Below the pieces are notes generated by a model. It was given only the letters and a program-made list of their open reading frames with translations, was not told where the DNA came from and ran no database searches. The position numbers were made by a program, and so were the translations under genes. A DNA stretch of 64,000 nucleotides from assembly GCF_010119195.1 (NCBI RefSeq), contig NZ_WRXL01000001.1, positions 1 through 64,000 of the forward strand, in the 5' to 3' direction. This stretch comes from Haloarcula salina. GTDB lineage: Archaea; Halobacteriota; Halobacteria; Halobacteriales; Haloarculaceae. Every line of letters starts with the position of its first letter. The first letter of the stretch is position 1. Shown one piece after another: positions 8,068 through 15,065 of this stretch.

Positions 8068-8436
8068 ATGAACTACCTCGTGGCGATGGAAGCAGCCTGG
8101 CTGGTCCGTGACGTAGACGACATCGACGACGCTATCGGCGTCGCGGTGAGCGAGGCCGGCAAGCGCCTCAACGAGGCGGAGATGGACTACGTCGAGGTCG
8201 AGGTCGGCGCGACCGGCTGTCCGGCCTGCGGCGAGCCGTTCGACTCGGCGTTCATCGCGGCCGACACCGCACTCGTCGGACTCGTCCTCGAGATGGACGT
8301 GTTCAACGCCGAGTCCCCCGAGCACGCACAGCGCATCGCCAAGAGCGAGATCGGCGGCGCGCTCCGGGACGTGCCCCTGAAAGTCATCGAGGTCTTCGAG
8401 ACTCAGGAAGACGACGAGGCCGAGGCCGAAGCCTAA
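8068..8436 (+). CDS. UPF0212 (DUF555) family protein
   Basis: A 122-residue protein matching the archaeal UPF0212 family along its whole length: start [16 protein letters not shown], the zinc-ribbon-like half [12 protein letters not shown] and the segment [13 protein letters not shown]. The family is conserved in archaea but has no established function. A GTG six bases upstream is possible; the ATG at 8068 matches the conserved start, and a TATA-like CAAAACTATC lies about 30 bases before it. The C-terminus is an acidic tail. Confidence 0.88.
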   Translation: MNYLVAMEAAWLVRDVDDIDDAIGVAVSEAGKRLNEAEMDYVEVEVGATGCPACGEPFDSAFIAADTALVGLVLEMDVFNAESPEHAQRIAKSEIGGALRDVPLKVIEVFETQEDDEAEAEA

Positions 8437-8484
8437 CGCGACCCGTCACGTTCTCCGCCGGCACCGCCCGCGCGTAGCCGTTGG

Positions 8485-8495
8485 CTTTTTATATT
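8485..8495 (+). promoter_or_regulatory. TATA box of the HTH-CBS gene
   Basis: CTTTTTATATT lies 20-30 bases upstream of the ATG at 8515, giving a leaderless or nearly leaderless transcript. Confidence 0.65.
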
Positions 8496-8514
8496 ACCGT
8501 TAGTAATCGCCTGT

Positions 8515-9057
8515 ATGGAGTTACCGACGCCGCAGGACCTCCGGGAACGCCGGAACGACCTCGGCCTGACCCAGAGCGAACTCGCGGAGCGCGCCGACGT
8601 GTCGCAACCGCTCATCGCCCGCATCGAGGGCGGCGACGTGGACCCGCGGCTCTCGACGCTCCGACGTATCGTCACCGCGCTCGAGGAGGCCGAGGGCGGC
8701 ATCGTCAAGGCGCGCGACCTGATGAACGCGCCGGTAGTCAGCGTCGCGCCCGACGACTCCGTCCACCAGGCGAAGGAGCTGATGGACGAGAAGGGGTACT
8801 CGCAGGTCCCCGTCGTCCGCGACGGCGCGCCCCAGGGACTCATCGGGAACTCGGACATCCGCCAGCGATCGGAGGAGAACGTCGGCGAACTCCCCGTCGC
8901 CGAGGTGATGCACGAGTCCATCGCCACCGTCGAGTCGGACGCGCCCATCGACGAAGTCGACGCGTACCTGAACCACAACGCCGCCGTGATGGTGGTCGAG
9001 GGGGGCGAAACTATCGGGGTCATAACCGAGGCCGACATCGCGCGTACGGTGAGCTAA
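8515..9057 (+). CDS. XRE-type HTH regulator with a CBS pair
   Basis: A 180-residue protein with an N-terminal XRE/Cro helix-turn-helix (residues 1-60: LRERRNDLGLTQSELAERAD, then VSQPLIARIEGGDVDPRLST) and two CBS motifs (about residues 65-120 and 125-180), including the second-motif ending VGVITEADIAR-like GVITEADIARTV. It matches the archaeal COG3620 architecture. CBS pairs usually bind adenosine nucleotides or S-adenosylmethionine, so a ligand-responsive repressor or activator is likely; the ligand and targets are not shown. It is monocistronic behind a strong TATA box. Confidence 0.87.
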   Translation: MELPTPQDLRERRNDLGLTQSELAERADVSQPLIARIEGGDVDPRLSTLRRIVTALEEAEGGIVKARDLMNAPVVSVAPDDSVHQAKELMDEKGYSQVPVVRDGAPQGLIGNSDIRQRSEENVGELPVAEVMHESIATVESDAPIDEVDAYLNHNAAVMVVEGGETIGVITEADIARTVS

Positions 9058-9140
9058 CTCCAGTTCTCAGAAACGGAAACGGCGATAGTACCCGCATACC
9101 GGCCGTAAGAGCGGATTAACCGCGAAAAACGGTGCTGTGG

Positions 9141-9150
9141 CTATATATTC
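9141..9150 (+). promoter_or_regulatory. TATA box of the 48-residue gene
   Basis: CTATATATTC lies 25-34 bases upstream of the ATG at 9175 and is one of the clearest TATA boxes in the window. Confidence 0.65.
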
Positions 9151-9174
9151 AGTCTCGCCGACGAGTTACCTACG

Positions 9175-9321
9175 ATGCCCAACCCCGACGACCCGCTCTA
9201 CGCCGAACTCGAAGCCGCGCTCGACAGCGCCGAAAACGAAGCCGCGAAATATCACATCCGACAGGCGCTCCAGATCCGCATCGCCGAGGAGACGGCCGGC
9301 AAGGACCTCCTCTCCGCCTGA
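9175..9321 (+). CDS. Small acidic helical protein, 48 residues
   Basis: A short frame reading MPNPDDPLYAELEAALDSAE and ending with ETAGKDLLSA. It appears to be one continuous amphipathic helix region, acidic and without cysteines or hydrophobic segments. The strong TATA box at 9141-9150, haloarchaeal codon use and lack of a competing gene support it as real. It has no recognised domain; it could be a small regulator or a subunit binding another protein. Confidence 0.6.
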   Translation: MPNPDDPLYAELEAALDSAENEAAKYHIRQALQIRIAEETAGKDLLSA

Positions 9322-9354
9322 CGCGTCGGCGATACCGACGGTTCGATTTTCCCC

Positions 9355-10365
9355 TCACTCGGTCAGTTCGAGCCCGCGGACCGCGACCGCCTCGTCGCCC
9401 GCCTCGACGGTGCCGACGACGCGCGCGTCGTCCGACGCGGCCACGACCTCGTCGGCGTCGCTCTCTGGGACCGCGGCGACGAAGCCGGTCCCCATGTTGA
9501 ACGTCCGGTGCATCTCCTCGTCGTCGACGCTGCCCTCGCGCTGGACGAACTCGAAGACCGGCTGGGCGTCGAACGGGTCCGTGATCTCGTAGCGGTGGGG
9601 CCCCATCCGCGTGAGGTTCGTCCAGCCGCCACCGGTGACGTGAGCGGCCGCGTGCGTGTCGACGGCGCGGAGCGGGCCGAGCACCTCGCTGTAGATCCGG
9701 GTCGGTTCGAGCAGTTCCTCGGCGATGGTCCGGTCCGGGTTCGGCGGGAACGGGTCGGTGTACTCGTGGTCGCGCGTGACCGCCTCGCGGGCGAGCGTGA
9801 GCCCGTTCGAGTGGATGCCCGAGGACGGCCAGCCGACGATGGCGTCGCCGGGCTCGGCCTCGCCGGGGAAGACGGCGTCTTTCGGGGCCAGCCCCGCGCA
9901 GGTCCCGGCGATGTCGAGGCCCTTTATCACGTCGGGCATCACCGCTGTCTCGCCGCCCACGAGGGCGACGCCGGCGCGCTCGGCCCCGGTCTGGAGCCCC
10001 GCGCCGATGTCCTCGCTGGTCTCCTCGTCCGGCGTCTCGACCGCGAGGTAGTCGACGAACGCCACCGGCTCGACGCCGGCCGCGATGAGGTCGTTGGCGT
10101 TCATCGCGATGCAGTCGATGCCGATGGTGGAGTAGTCGTCGATGGCCTCGGCCACGAGCAGTTTCGTGCCGACGCCGTCCGTCGCGAGCGCGAGGTACTG
10201 ATCACCGATGTCGACCAGCCCGGCGTAGTCGCCCTCGAACTCGCCGGCCGCGCCGATGAGCGCCTCCGTCGCCGCCTCGCTGGCGTCGATGTCCACGCCG
10301 GTCTCGGCGTAGGTCAGTCCCTCCTCCGCGTCGTCCTCGGGGTCCGTCGCGTCTCCGTCGGTCAT
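9355..10365 (-). CDS. purM: Phosphoribosylformylglycinamidine cyclo-ligase
   Basis: A 336-residue AIR synthetase. It catalyses the ATP-dependent ring closure that gives aminoimidazole ribotide in purine synthesis. Seen are the start TYAETGVDIDASEAAT, the ATP-binding LATDGVGTKLLVAE, the MNANDLIAAGVEPVAFVDYL segment, LVGGETAVMP and the C-terminal HVTGGGWTNL and FNMGTGFVA motifs. The ATG at 10365 is preferred over 10392 because a TATA-like element (CCCTTTTGCC, near 10389-10398) lies 25-33 bases upstream. Confidence 0.93.
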   Translation of the reverse strand: MTDGDATDPEDDAEEGLTYAETGVDIDASEAATEALIGAAGEFEGDYAGLVDIGDQYLALATDGVGTKLLVAEAIDDYSTIGIDCIAMNANDLIAAGVEPVAFVDYLAVETPDEETSEDIGAGLQTGAERAGVALVGGETAVMPDVIKGLDIAGTCAGLAPKDAVFPGEAEPGDAIVGWPSSGIHSNGLTLAREAVTRDHEYTDPFPPNPDRTIAEELLEPTRIYSEVLGPLRAVDTHAAAHVTGGGWTNLTRMGPHRYEITDPFDAQPVFEFVQREGSVDDEEMHRTFNMGTGFVAAVPESDADEVVAASDDARVVGTVEAGDEAVAVRGLELTE

Positions 10366-10425
10366 ATCCGAGAGCGCGCGTGGCGCGGGCAAAAGGGCGT
10401 CGTTCCGGCGGAGCGCCGGACCGCT

Positions 10426-11103
10426 TCAGAGGACGAACAGCGCGCCGAGTCCGAGCAGGATCGACGGGACCGCGACGACGAGGAAGATCGGCGTGCTCCA
10501 CTCTCGCACCGTTCGCCCGTCGAGCGGGCCGAACGGGAGCATGTTGAAGCCGGCGAGCAGGAGGTTGATCTGGAGCCCCATCCGCGCGACCTCCCAGAGG
10601 AACCCGCCAGCGCCGGAGATGAGCGACGCGACGAACGGGACGAGGAAGGCGACGGCGAGCGCGAGGTTCGTCACCGGTCCGGCGACGGCGATGAGGCCGT
10701 GTTGCTTCGCCGTGAGGCGACCGCGGTGGACGACCGCGCCGGGCGCGGCGAAGAGGAAGCCGACGAGGCCGCCGAGGACCGCGAACCCCAGCATCTTGTA
10801 GTCGGCCTTGAACGCGGCGACCTGGCCGAACCGGACGGCGACGACCTTGTGCGCGAGTTCGTGGAGCAGGAACCCGATACCGACGGTCAGCAGACTGACC
10901 GCGAACGTGCCGGCGGCGGCGGACAGCGACAGGCCCTGGAACTGGAGGAAGACGATACGGGTGAGTTCCCGTTCGAGGAAGAACGTGAACGCGACGCCGA
11001 GGGCGAGCCACGCGACGAGGAGGTCGCGGAGTTCGCGCCCGCTGAACGACAGGCCACCGGGCCCGCCGCTCGCGCCGCCGCGTCGCCCCATCTGCCCGGC
11101 CAT
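10426..11103 (-). CDS. Site-2 protease-like M50 metallopeptidase
   Basis: A 225-residue membrane protein with about six hydrophobic segments. The zinc motif HELAH is near residue 80 and the second ligand motif is NMLPFGPLDG near residue 190, both within membrane segments as in M50 intramembrane peptidases. The N-terminus is a glycine-rich loop. Such enzymes cut membrane-bound regulators or help membrane protein quality control. Its ATG overlaps the last base of the TraB-family stop, so the two genes are co-translated; a joint role at the membrane is an inference from this coupling. Confidence 0.85.
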   Translation of the reverse strand: MAGQMGRRGGASGGPGGLSFSGRELRDLLVAWLALGVAFTFFLERELTRIVFLQFQGLSLSAAAGTFAVSLLTVGIGFLLHELAHKVVAVRFGQVAAFKADYKMLGFAVLGGLVGFLFAAPGAVVHRGRLTAKQHGLIAVAGPVTNLALAVAFLVPFVASLISGAGGFLWEVARMGLQINLLLAGFNMLPFGPLDGRTVREWSTPIFLVVAVPSILLGLGALFVL

Positions 11104-12635
11104 CAGAGGACCCCCACCAGGATCTGGGTCCCCTCGCGAACGCCCTGCCAGAGGAGCCGCGAGACCCCCGCCATGCCGCCGATGTCAGAGGAGATGTACG
11201 GGATCAGCACCGGGAAGACGACGTAGGAGGCGACGGCGCTACCGACGTTCGTGAGGGCGACGACGAGGATGAGCCGAAAGAGCGGGACCTGTCGCATCCG
11301 GGCGACGAGGTCCATGATCGGCGACTCCTGGTCGTTGAGGATATCGTTCAGCGTCGCGATGTCGCTGATGTTTACGGAGATGTACTTGAGCTCGACGTAG
11401 CCGGCGAACCAGCCCGCCGCGAGCAGCGGGAACAGGCTCGTCAGCCAGCCGAACGCACCGGCGGCGAGCGCGCTCGACCAGTGCGCGCCGGCCACCTTGG
11501 CGAGGCCGCCCGCCAGGACGGCGTTGACCGCGACCAGCGCGACGAACAGCTGCAGCAGGACCGACTGGCTCGCGCCGCCGAGGATGAGCAGGCCGAAGAA
11601 GGCCAGAAAGACGAAGCCGAAGCCGTAGCCGATCAGCTTGTACAGCGACACGCGCCGCCCGCTCTCGGTCCCGACGAGCGATTCCATCGGCGGAAGCGAA
11701 TCGGGGTCGTCGAGATAGCGCTCGATGCCCTCGCGGTGGCCCGCGCCCACGACGGCGACGACGTGGTAGCCGGCCTCGCGGAGCGCGACGAGCCGGTGGG
11801 CGATGAAGGCGTCGCGCTCGTCGATGAGCGCCTCCGCGCCGCCGGGCGAGAACTGCCGGAACTCCTCCATCATCGCGCTGACCACGTCGGTGTCGGTCAG
11901 TCGCTCCATGTCGAACTCCTCGACCTCCTCGCCGCCGCGGAACCGGGTCAGAACGGCGGCGATGGGGATTCCGACCGCGAGCGCGACGACGCAAATCGTC
12001 AGCAGCGTGTCGAGCAGACCGGCGACGGTGGTCCCGACGCCGCCCGGCAGCACGCCCGAGAGCGCGCCGCTGGGGACGATAAGCGGTCCGGCGAACGCGC
12101 CGGCGACGATGGCGACGGCTCCACCGAGCACCGCACCGAACGTGAGTCCGACCGTGAGCGGCGGGCCGAGTTCGGCCGCCAGGCTCCCGACGAGCGTGAG
12201 CTTCTCGACTGCGGAGAGGCGCGCCCAGAAGCGCTGGACCGTCGTCTGGATGTCCCGGTCGACGAGCGCGACGCCGAGTCCGAGGCGCTCGGCGGTGTCG
12301 ATTCCGGCTTTCATGTCAGCGCCGGGCTGGATGTCGAAGCGCTCGCCCAGCCGGGTCTGGATGTACGACAGCATCCAGTAGGCGAGGAACTGGAAGACGG
12401 TGTTCCCTCGAAGGAGGTCGCTCGCGTCGAGGTCGTCGGGCGTCTCGCCTTTGATCTGGCGATAGCGGCCCTCGTCGAGTTCGACGGCGACGACGTCGGG
12501 GTCGGCCTCCTCGATGGCGGATTCGACTTCCGCGACGCTGTGCTCGGAGACGTGAGCGGTTCCGACGACGTCGACGCGCCCCGCACCCGACGGCTGGGGG
12601 AGGTCGTCCGCCGCCGACTCCGCGTGTTCGGTCAT
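11103..12635 (-). CDS. TraB/PrgY family membrane protein
   Basis: A 510-residue protein. The N-terminal half is a TraB (Tiki-like) domain with GTAHVSEHSVAEVE, the acidic VVAVELDEGRY and a second conserved histidine in VVGAGHREGIERY; the rest contains about seven or eight hydrophobic segments. PrgY/TraB proteins limit peptide pheromones in enterococci, and related Tiki proteins are metalloproteases; the archaeal function is not established. The ATG at 12635 is preferred over 12683, with a TATA-like GGTAAAGGAC about 25 bases upstream. It overlaps the M50 peptidase gene by one base. Confidence 0.83.
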   Translation of the reverse strand: MTEHAESAADDLPQPSGAGRVDVVGTAHVSEHSVAEVESAIEEADPDVVAVELDEGRYRQIKGETPDDLDASDLLRGNTVFQFLAYWMLSYIQTRLGERFDIQPGADMKAGIDTAERLGLGVALVDRDIQTTVQRFWARLSAVEKLTLVGSLAAELGPPLTVGLTFGAVLGGAVAIVAGAFAGPLIVPSGALSGVLPGGVGTTVAGLLDTLLTICVVALAVGIPIAAVLTRFRGGEEVEEFDMERLTDTDVVSAMMEEFRQFSPGGAEALIDERDAFIAHRLVALREAGYHVVAVVGAGHREGIERYLDDPDSLPPMESLVGTESGRRVSLYKLIGYGFGFVFLAFFGLLILGGASQSVLLQLFVALVAVNAVLAGGLAKVAGAHWSSALAAGAFGWLTSLFPLLAAGWFAGYVELKYISVNISDIATLNDILNDQESPIMDLVARMRQVPLFRLILVVALTNVGSAVASYVVFPVLIPYISSDIGGMAGVSRLLWQGVREGTQILVGVL

Positions 12636-12895
12636 CACCCGCGTTACACAGTCGCGTCCTTTACCGTTGTCGGGTTGGCCCATCTCCCTCGAGCGCGCCG
12701 GATACTTCGTCGACCGGTCATGTTCGTCCCATTGTATGTCACCACCAGTCGTCGAAGCTATTACACGACAGCCTGTTAATACAGGAACAAATTTCGTGGT
12801 AACTACCAGACGTGACGGGGTTCACTGAAAGTACCGAACTCGTTACTGATTCAAAAGACTGATATGTATGGGGTCGAACTGTATCGGACATAGCG
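12636..12895. other. Intergenic region with two inverted repeats and the padR promoter
   Basis: This divergent 260-base gap separates the TraB-family gene and padR. It holds the inverted repeats CCTGTTAATACAGG (12772-12785, 5-4-5) and TGGTAACTACCA (12797-12808, 5-2-5), then a TATA-like CTGATATGTATGG (12859-12871) about 25-35 bases before the padR ATG. I see no protein-coding frame with haloarchaeal character here. The repeats are candidate operators; PadR-family proteins often control their own promoters. Confidence 0.45.
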
Positions 12896-13171
12896 ATGTA
12901 CGACCTGACCGGATTCCAGCGGGACCTCCTGTACGTCATCGCGGGGCTCGACGAGCCACACGGACTGGCGATCAAGGAGGAGCTGGAGGACTACTACGAG
13001 AGCGAAGTGAACCACGGCCGACTGTACCCGAACCTCGACACCCTCGTCGAGAAGGGCCTCATCGAGAAGGGCGAGCGCGACCGCCGGACGAACTTCTACA
13101 CGCTGACCAAGCGGGGCAAGCGCGAACTCGACGCGCGAAAGGACTGGGAAACGCAGTACATCTCGGCGTAA
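12896..13171 (+). CDS. PadR-family transcriptional regulator
   Basis: A 91-residue winged-helix protein that is nearly all PadR domain: DLTGFQRDLLYVIAGLDEPHG, then IKEELEDYYESEVNHGRLYPNLDTL region carrying the recognition helix, and the wing DRRTNFYTLTKRGKREL. It lacks the C-terminal dimerisation helices of longer PadR proteins. PadR proteins mostly repress membrane or stress genes in response to small molecules. The adjacent inverted repeats suggest autoregulation. Confidence 0.88.
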   Translation: MYDLTGFQRDLLYVIAGLDEPHGLAIKEELEDYYESEVNHGRLYPNLDTLVEKGLIEKGERDRRTNFYTLTKRGKRELDARKDWETQYISA

Positions 13172-13220
13172 CCGCTCGCCGGACGACAGACTCAACGGTA
13201 CCCGACGCGAACGTCGGCCC

Positions 13221-13664
13221 GTGCCGACCGTTCTAGAGACCTATCTCGAGAATCGCTGGATGGTGCAGCCGAACCACTCGAACCACCTCGGTTCGACACA
13301 CGGGGGGAACGTGCTGAAGTGGATGGACGAACTTGGGGCGATGTCCGCGATGCGATTCGCCGGCGAGACCTGCGTCACCGCCCGAATGGACCAGGTGAAC
13401 TTCAAGCGTCCCATCCCCGTCGGCGACAACGCCCTCGTCGAGGCCTTCGTCTACGACACCGGCGAGACGAGCGTCAAGGTCCGACTGCGCGCCTCCCGCG
13501 AGGATCTCCGGACCGGGGAGAGCGAACCGACGACGGAGTCGTACTCGGTGTACGTCGCCGTCGACGACGACGGCACTCCCGTCCCGGTGCCGGACCTGAC
13601 GACCGACTCCGAGCGGGGCGAGCGACTGCGACGGCGTGCCCTCGACGGCGAGGCGACACGCTGA
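13221..13664 (+). CDS. Acyl-CoA thioesterase, hotdog fold
   Basis: A 147-residue single hotdog domain of the YciA/cytosolic acyl-CoA hydrolase type: HLGSTHGGNVLKWMDELGAM with the conserved aspartate, and the strand ARMDQVNFKRPIPVGDNALV. Such enzymes hydrolyse acyl-CoA to free acid and CoA. The start is a GTG at 13221 which gives the usual family N-terminus; an internal ATG at 13260 would remove part of it. It is 49 bases downstream of padR on the same strand and could be co-transcribed. The acyl chain preference is unknown. Confidence 0.82.
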   Translation: MPTVLETYLENRWMVQPNHSNHLGSTHGGNVLKWMDELGAMSAMRFAGETCVTARMDQVNFKRPIPVGDNALVEAFVYDTGETSVKVRLRASREDLRTGESEPTTESYSVYVAVDDDGTPVPVPDLTTDSERGERLRRRALDGEATR

Positions 13665-13695
13665 CGTTTATTCCCGCCGCCCGCCTACGGCGACT

Positions 13696-14151
13696 ATGAC
13701 ACTCGATGTCGAGACGCCGCCGCGACCGGAGCTTTCGACCGGCGTCGCCGCCGACGAATACGACGACGCCGAGGTGCAGGGCGACGAGTACCGCCGCGCG
13801 GAACTGGCTGACGCGCTCGACGCGGGCGCGTGGGAAGACGCGTTCGGTCAGTGGGCCGCCGAGTCGTCCCTCGACGCCGACCAGTGGGCCATCGTCACGG
13901 ACCTCGACCTGATCTCGGAGTTCGACTTCTTCTGGGACTCCTTCGCCGGCCGCGTGGGCTATCACGCACCCGGATTGCCGGAGGACTGGCGCGAGCGGGA
14001 GATTCATCCGGACATCGACTCATGGGGCACGGTCTCGGGAATCAACGCCGGCCTCACCGAGTTCGGACAGGTGGTCTGTGAGGTGCTCGCGGAGGACTAC
14101 ATCGACTGGGAAGCCGAAGAAGTCGACGCGGGCGATCTGCCGGACTTCTGA
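13696..14151 (+). CDS. Uncharacterised acidic haloarchaeal protein, 151 residues
   Basis: The open frame begins at 13636 but the ATG at 13696 gives a better start and has the AT-rich TTTATTC about 25-30 bases upstream. The protein is acidic, rich in tryptophan and aromatic residues, with segments VTDLDLISEFDFFWDSFAGRV-like in the middle and an acidic end EVDAGDLPDF. It has no membrane segment, signal peptide or cysteine pair. I do not recognise a family. It ends nine bases before the convergent methyltransferase. Confidence 0.6.
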   Translation: MTLDVETPPRPELSTGVAADEYDDAEVQGDEYRRAELADALDAGAWEDAFGQWAAESSLDADQWAIVTDLDLISEFDFFWDSFAGRVGYHAPGLPEDWREREIHPDIDSWGTVSGINAGLTEFGQVVCEVLAEDYIDWEAEEVDAGDLPDF

Positions 14152-14160
14152 CCCACACAT

Positions 14161-14718
14161 CTACTCCGGCAGGACGCCCTCGAGGACGAACGTCTCGCGC
14201 CTGTCCTCGGCGCGGGTCACGTCGATGCCGGCGTCGGTACAGAACGCCACGGCGTCGTCGGCCGCGTACCGCTCTGACAGCGGCGGCCCCTCTCGCCCGG
14301 TCCCGGTCCGCGTCCAGTCGCCGATGGCGACCCGACCGCCGGGGACGAGCGCGTCCGCGATAGCGTCCATCGCGGCCGGCGAGGCGAACTCGTGAAACGT
14401 CATCGTCGACACGACGGCGTCGAGCGCGTCGGTGAACGGGAGCGCCTCGACGGCCGCGGTGACCGGGACGACGTTCTCCGGCATCCCTTTCTCCCGGTAG
14501 TGCTCGTGCATCGCCGCCTGGACGTCGAGCGCGTAGACCCGGCCGGTGGCCTCGGCGACCGAGTCGGTGTAGAAGCCCGTCCCGCTCCCGAGGTCGGCGA
14601 CGACCGACGACTGCTCGGGGTCGAACAGCGCCAGGAGCTCGTCGACCGAGAGGTACTCGTACCGACCGGGGTCTTCGAGCTGTTCGGCCCGATCCACGTC
14701 GAAGGTGTGAAATCCCAT
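14161..14718 (-). CDS. Class I SAM-dependent methyltransferase
   Basis: A 185-residue methyltransferase. Motif I VVADLGSGTGFYT lies near residues 39-51, an acidic end of strand two is YALDV and motif IV is AVVSTMTFHEF. It resembles the UbiE/Methyltransf_11 group acting on small molecules, but the short C-terminal part gives no substrate clue. It begins 77 bases from the divergent HEWD gene. Confidence 0.82.
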   Translation of the reverse strand: MGFHTFDVDRAEQLEDPGRYEYLSVDELLALFDPEQSSVVADLGSGTGFYTDSVAEATGRVYALDVQAAMHEHYREKGMPENVVPVTAAVEALPFTDALDAVVSTMTFHEFASPAAMDAIADALVPGGRVAIGDWTRTGTGREGPPLSERYAADDAVAFCTDAGIDVTRAEDRRETFVLEGVLPE

Positions 14719-14795
14719 CGGTGGGGGTTCGCGCCCGGCGGAGAAAAACGGTCAGGGACCGGCAGCCTGATAACGGCTCACGCGTTTGCACCGAT

Positions 14796-14975
14796 ATGGT
14801 CGAAATCGTCGCACCCCGAAAACGGGAGTGTGAACGCTGCGGACGGGTCGACGAGTGGGACCCGGACAAGCAAACGTGGAGTATCGTCACGAAAGACGGA
14901 ACCAAGCAGTCCGGCAATCCTCACTGTCTCCACGAGTGGGACATCAACGGCACGTTCAATCCGCTCGCCGAGTGA
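14796..14975 (+). CDS. HEWD family small zinc-ribbon protein
   Basis: A 59-residue protein with a CERCGR knuckle at residues 12-17 and the C-terminal signature HCLHEWDINGTFNPL that names the haloarchaeal HEWD family. A second ligand pair could be Cys-His in PHCLHEW. The open frame reaches 14721, but the ATG at 14796 starts the conserved part. Function unknown; size and fold suggest nucleic-acid or protein binding. Confidence 0.75.
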   Translation: MVEIVAPRKRECERCGRVDEWDPDKQTWSIVTKDGTKQSGNPHCLHEWDINGTFNPLAE

Positions 14976-15065
14976 GAACAGTCCGAACAGACGCGTTTCT
15001 TCTCCCGTTCGAACGGATAGAACCTCCTTCAGAAGAACCGAAAAGCGACTCCGATAGCGTGCCGA

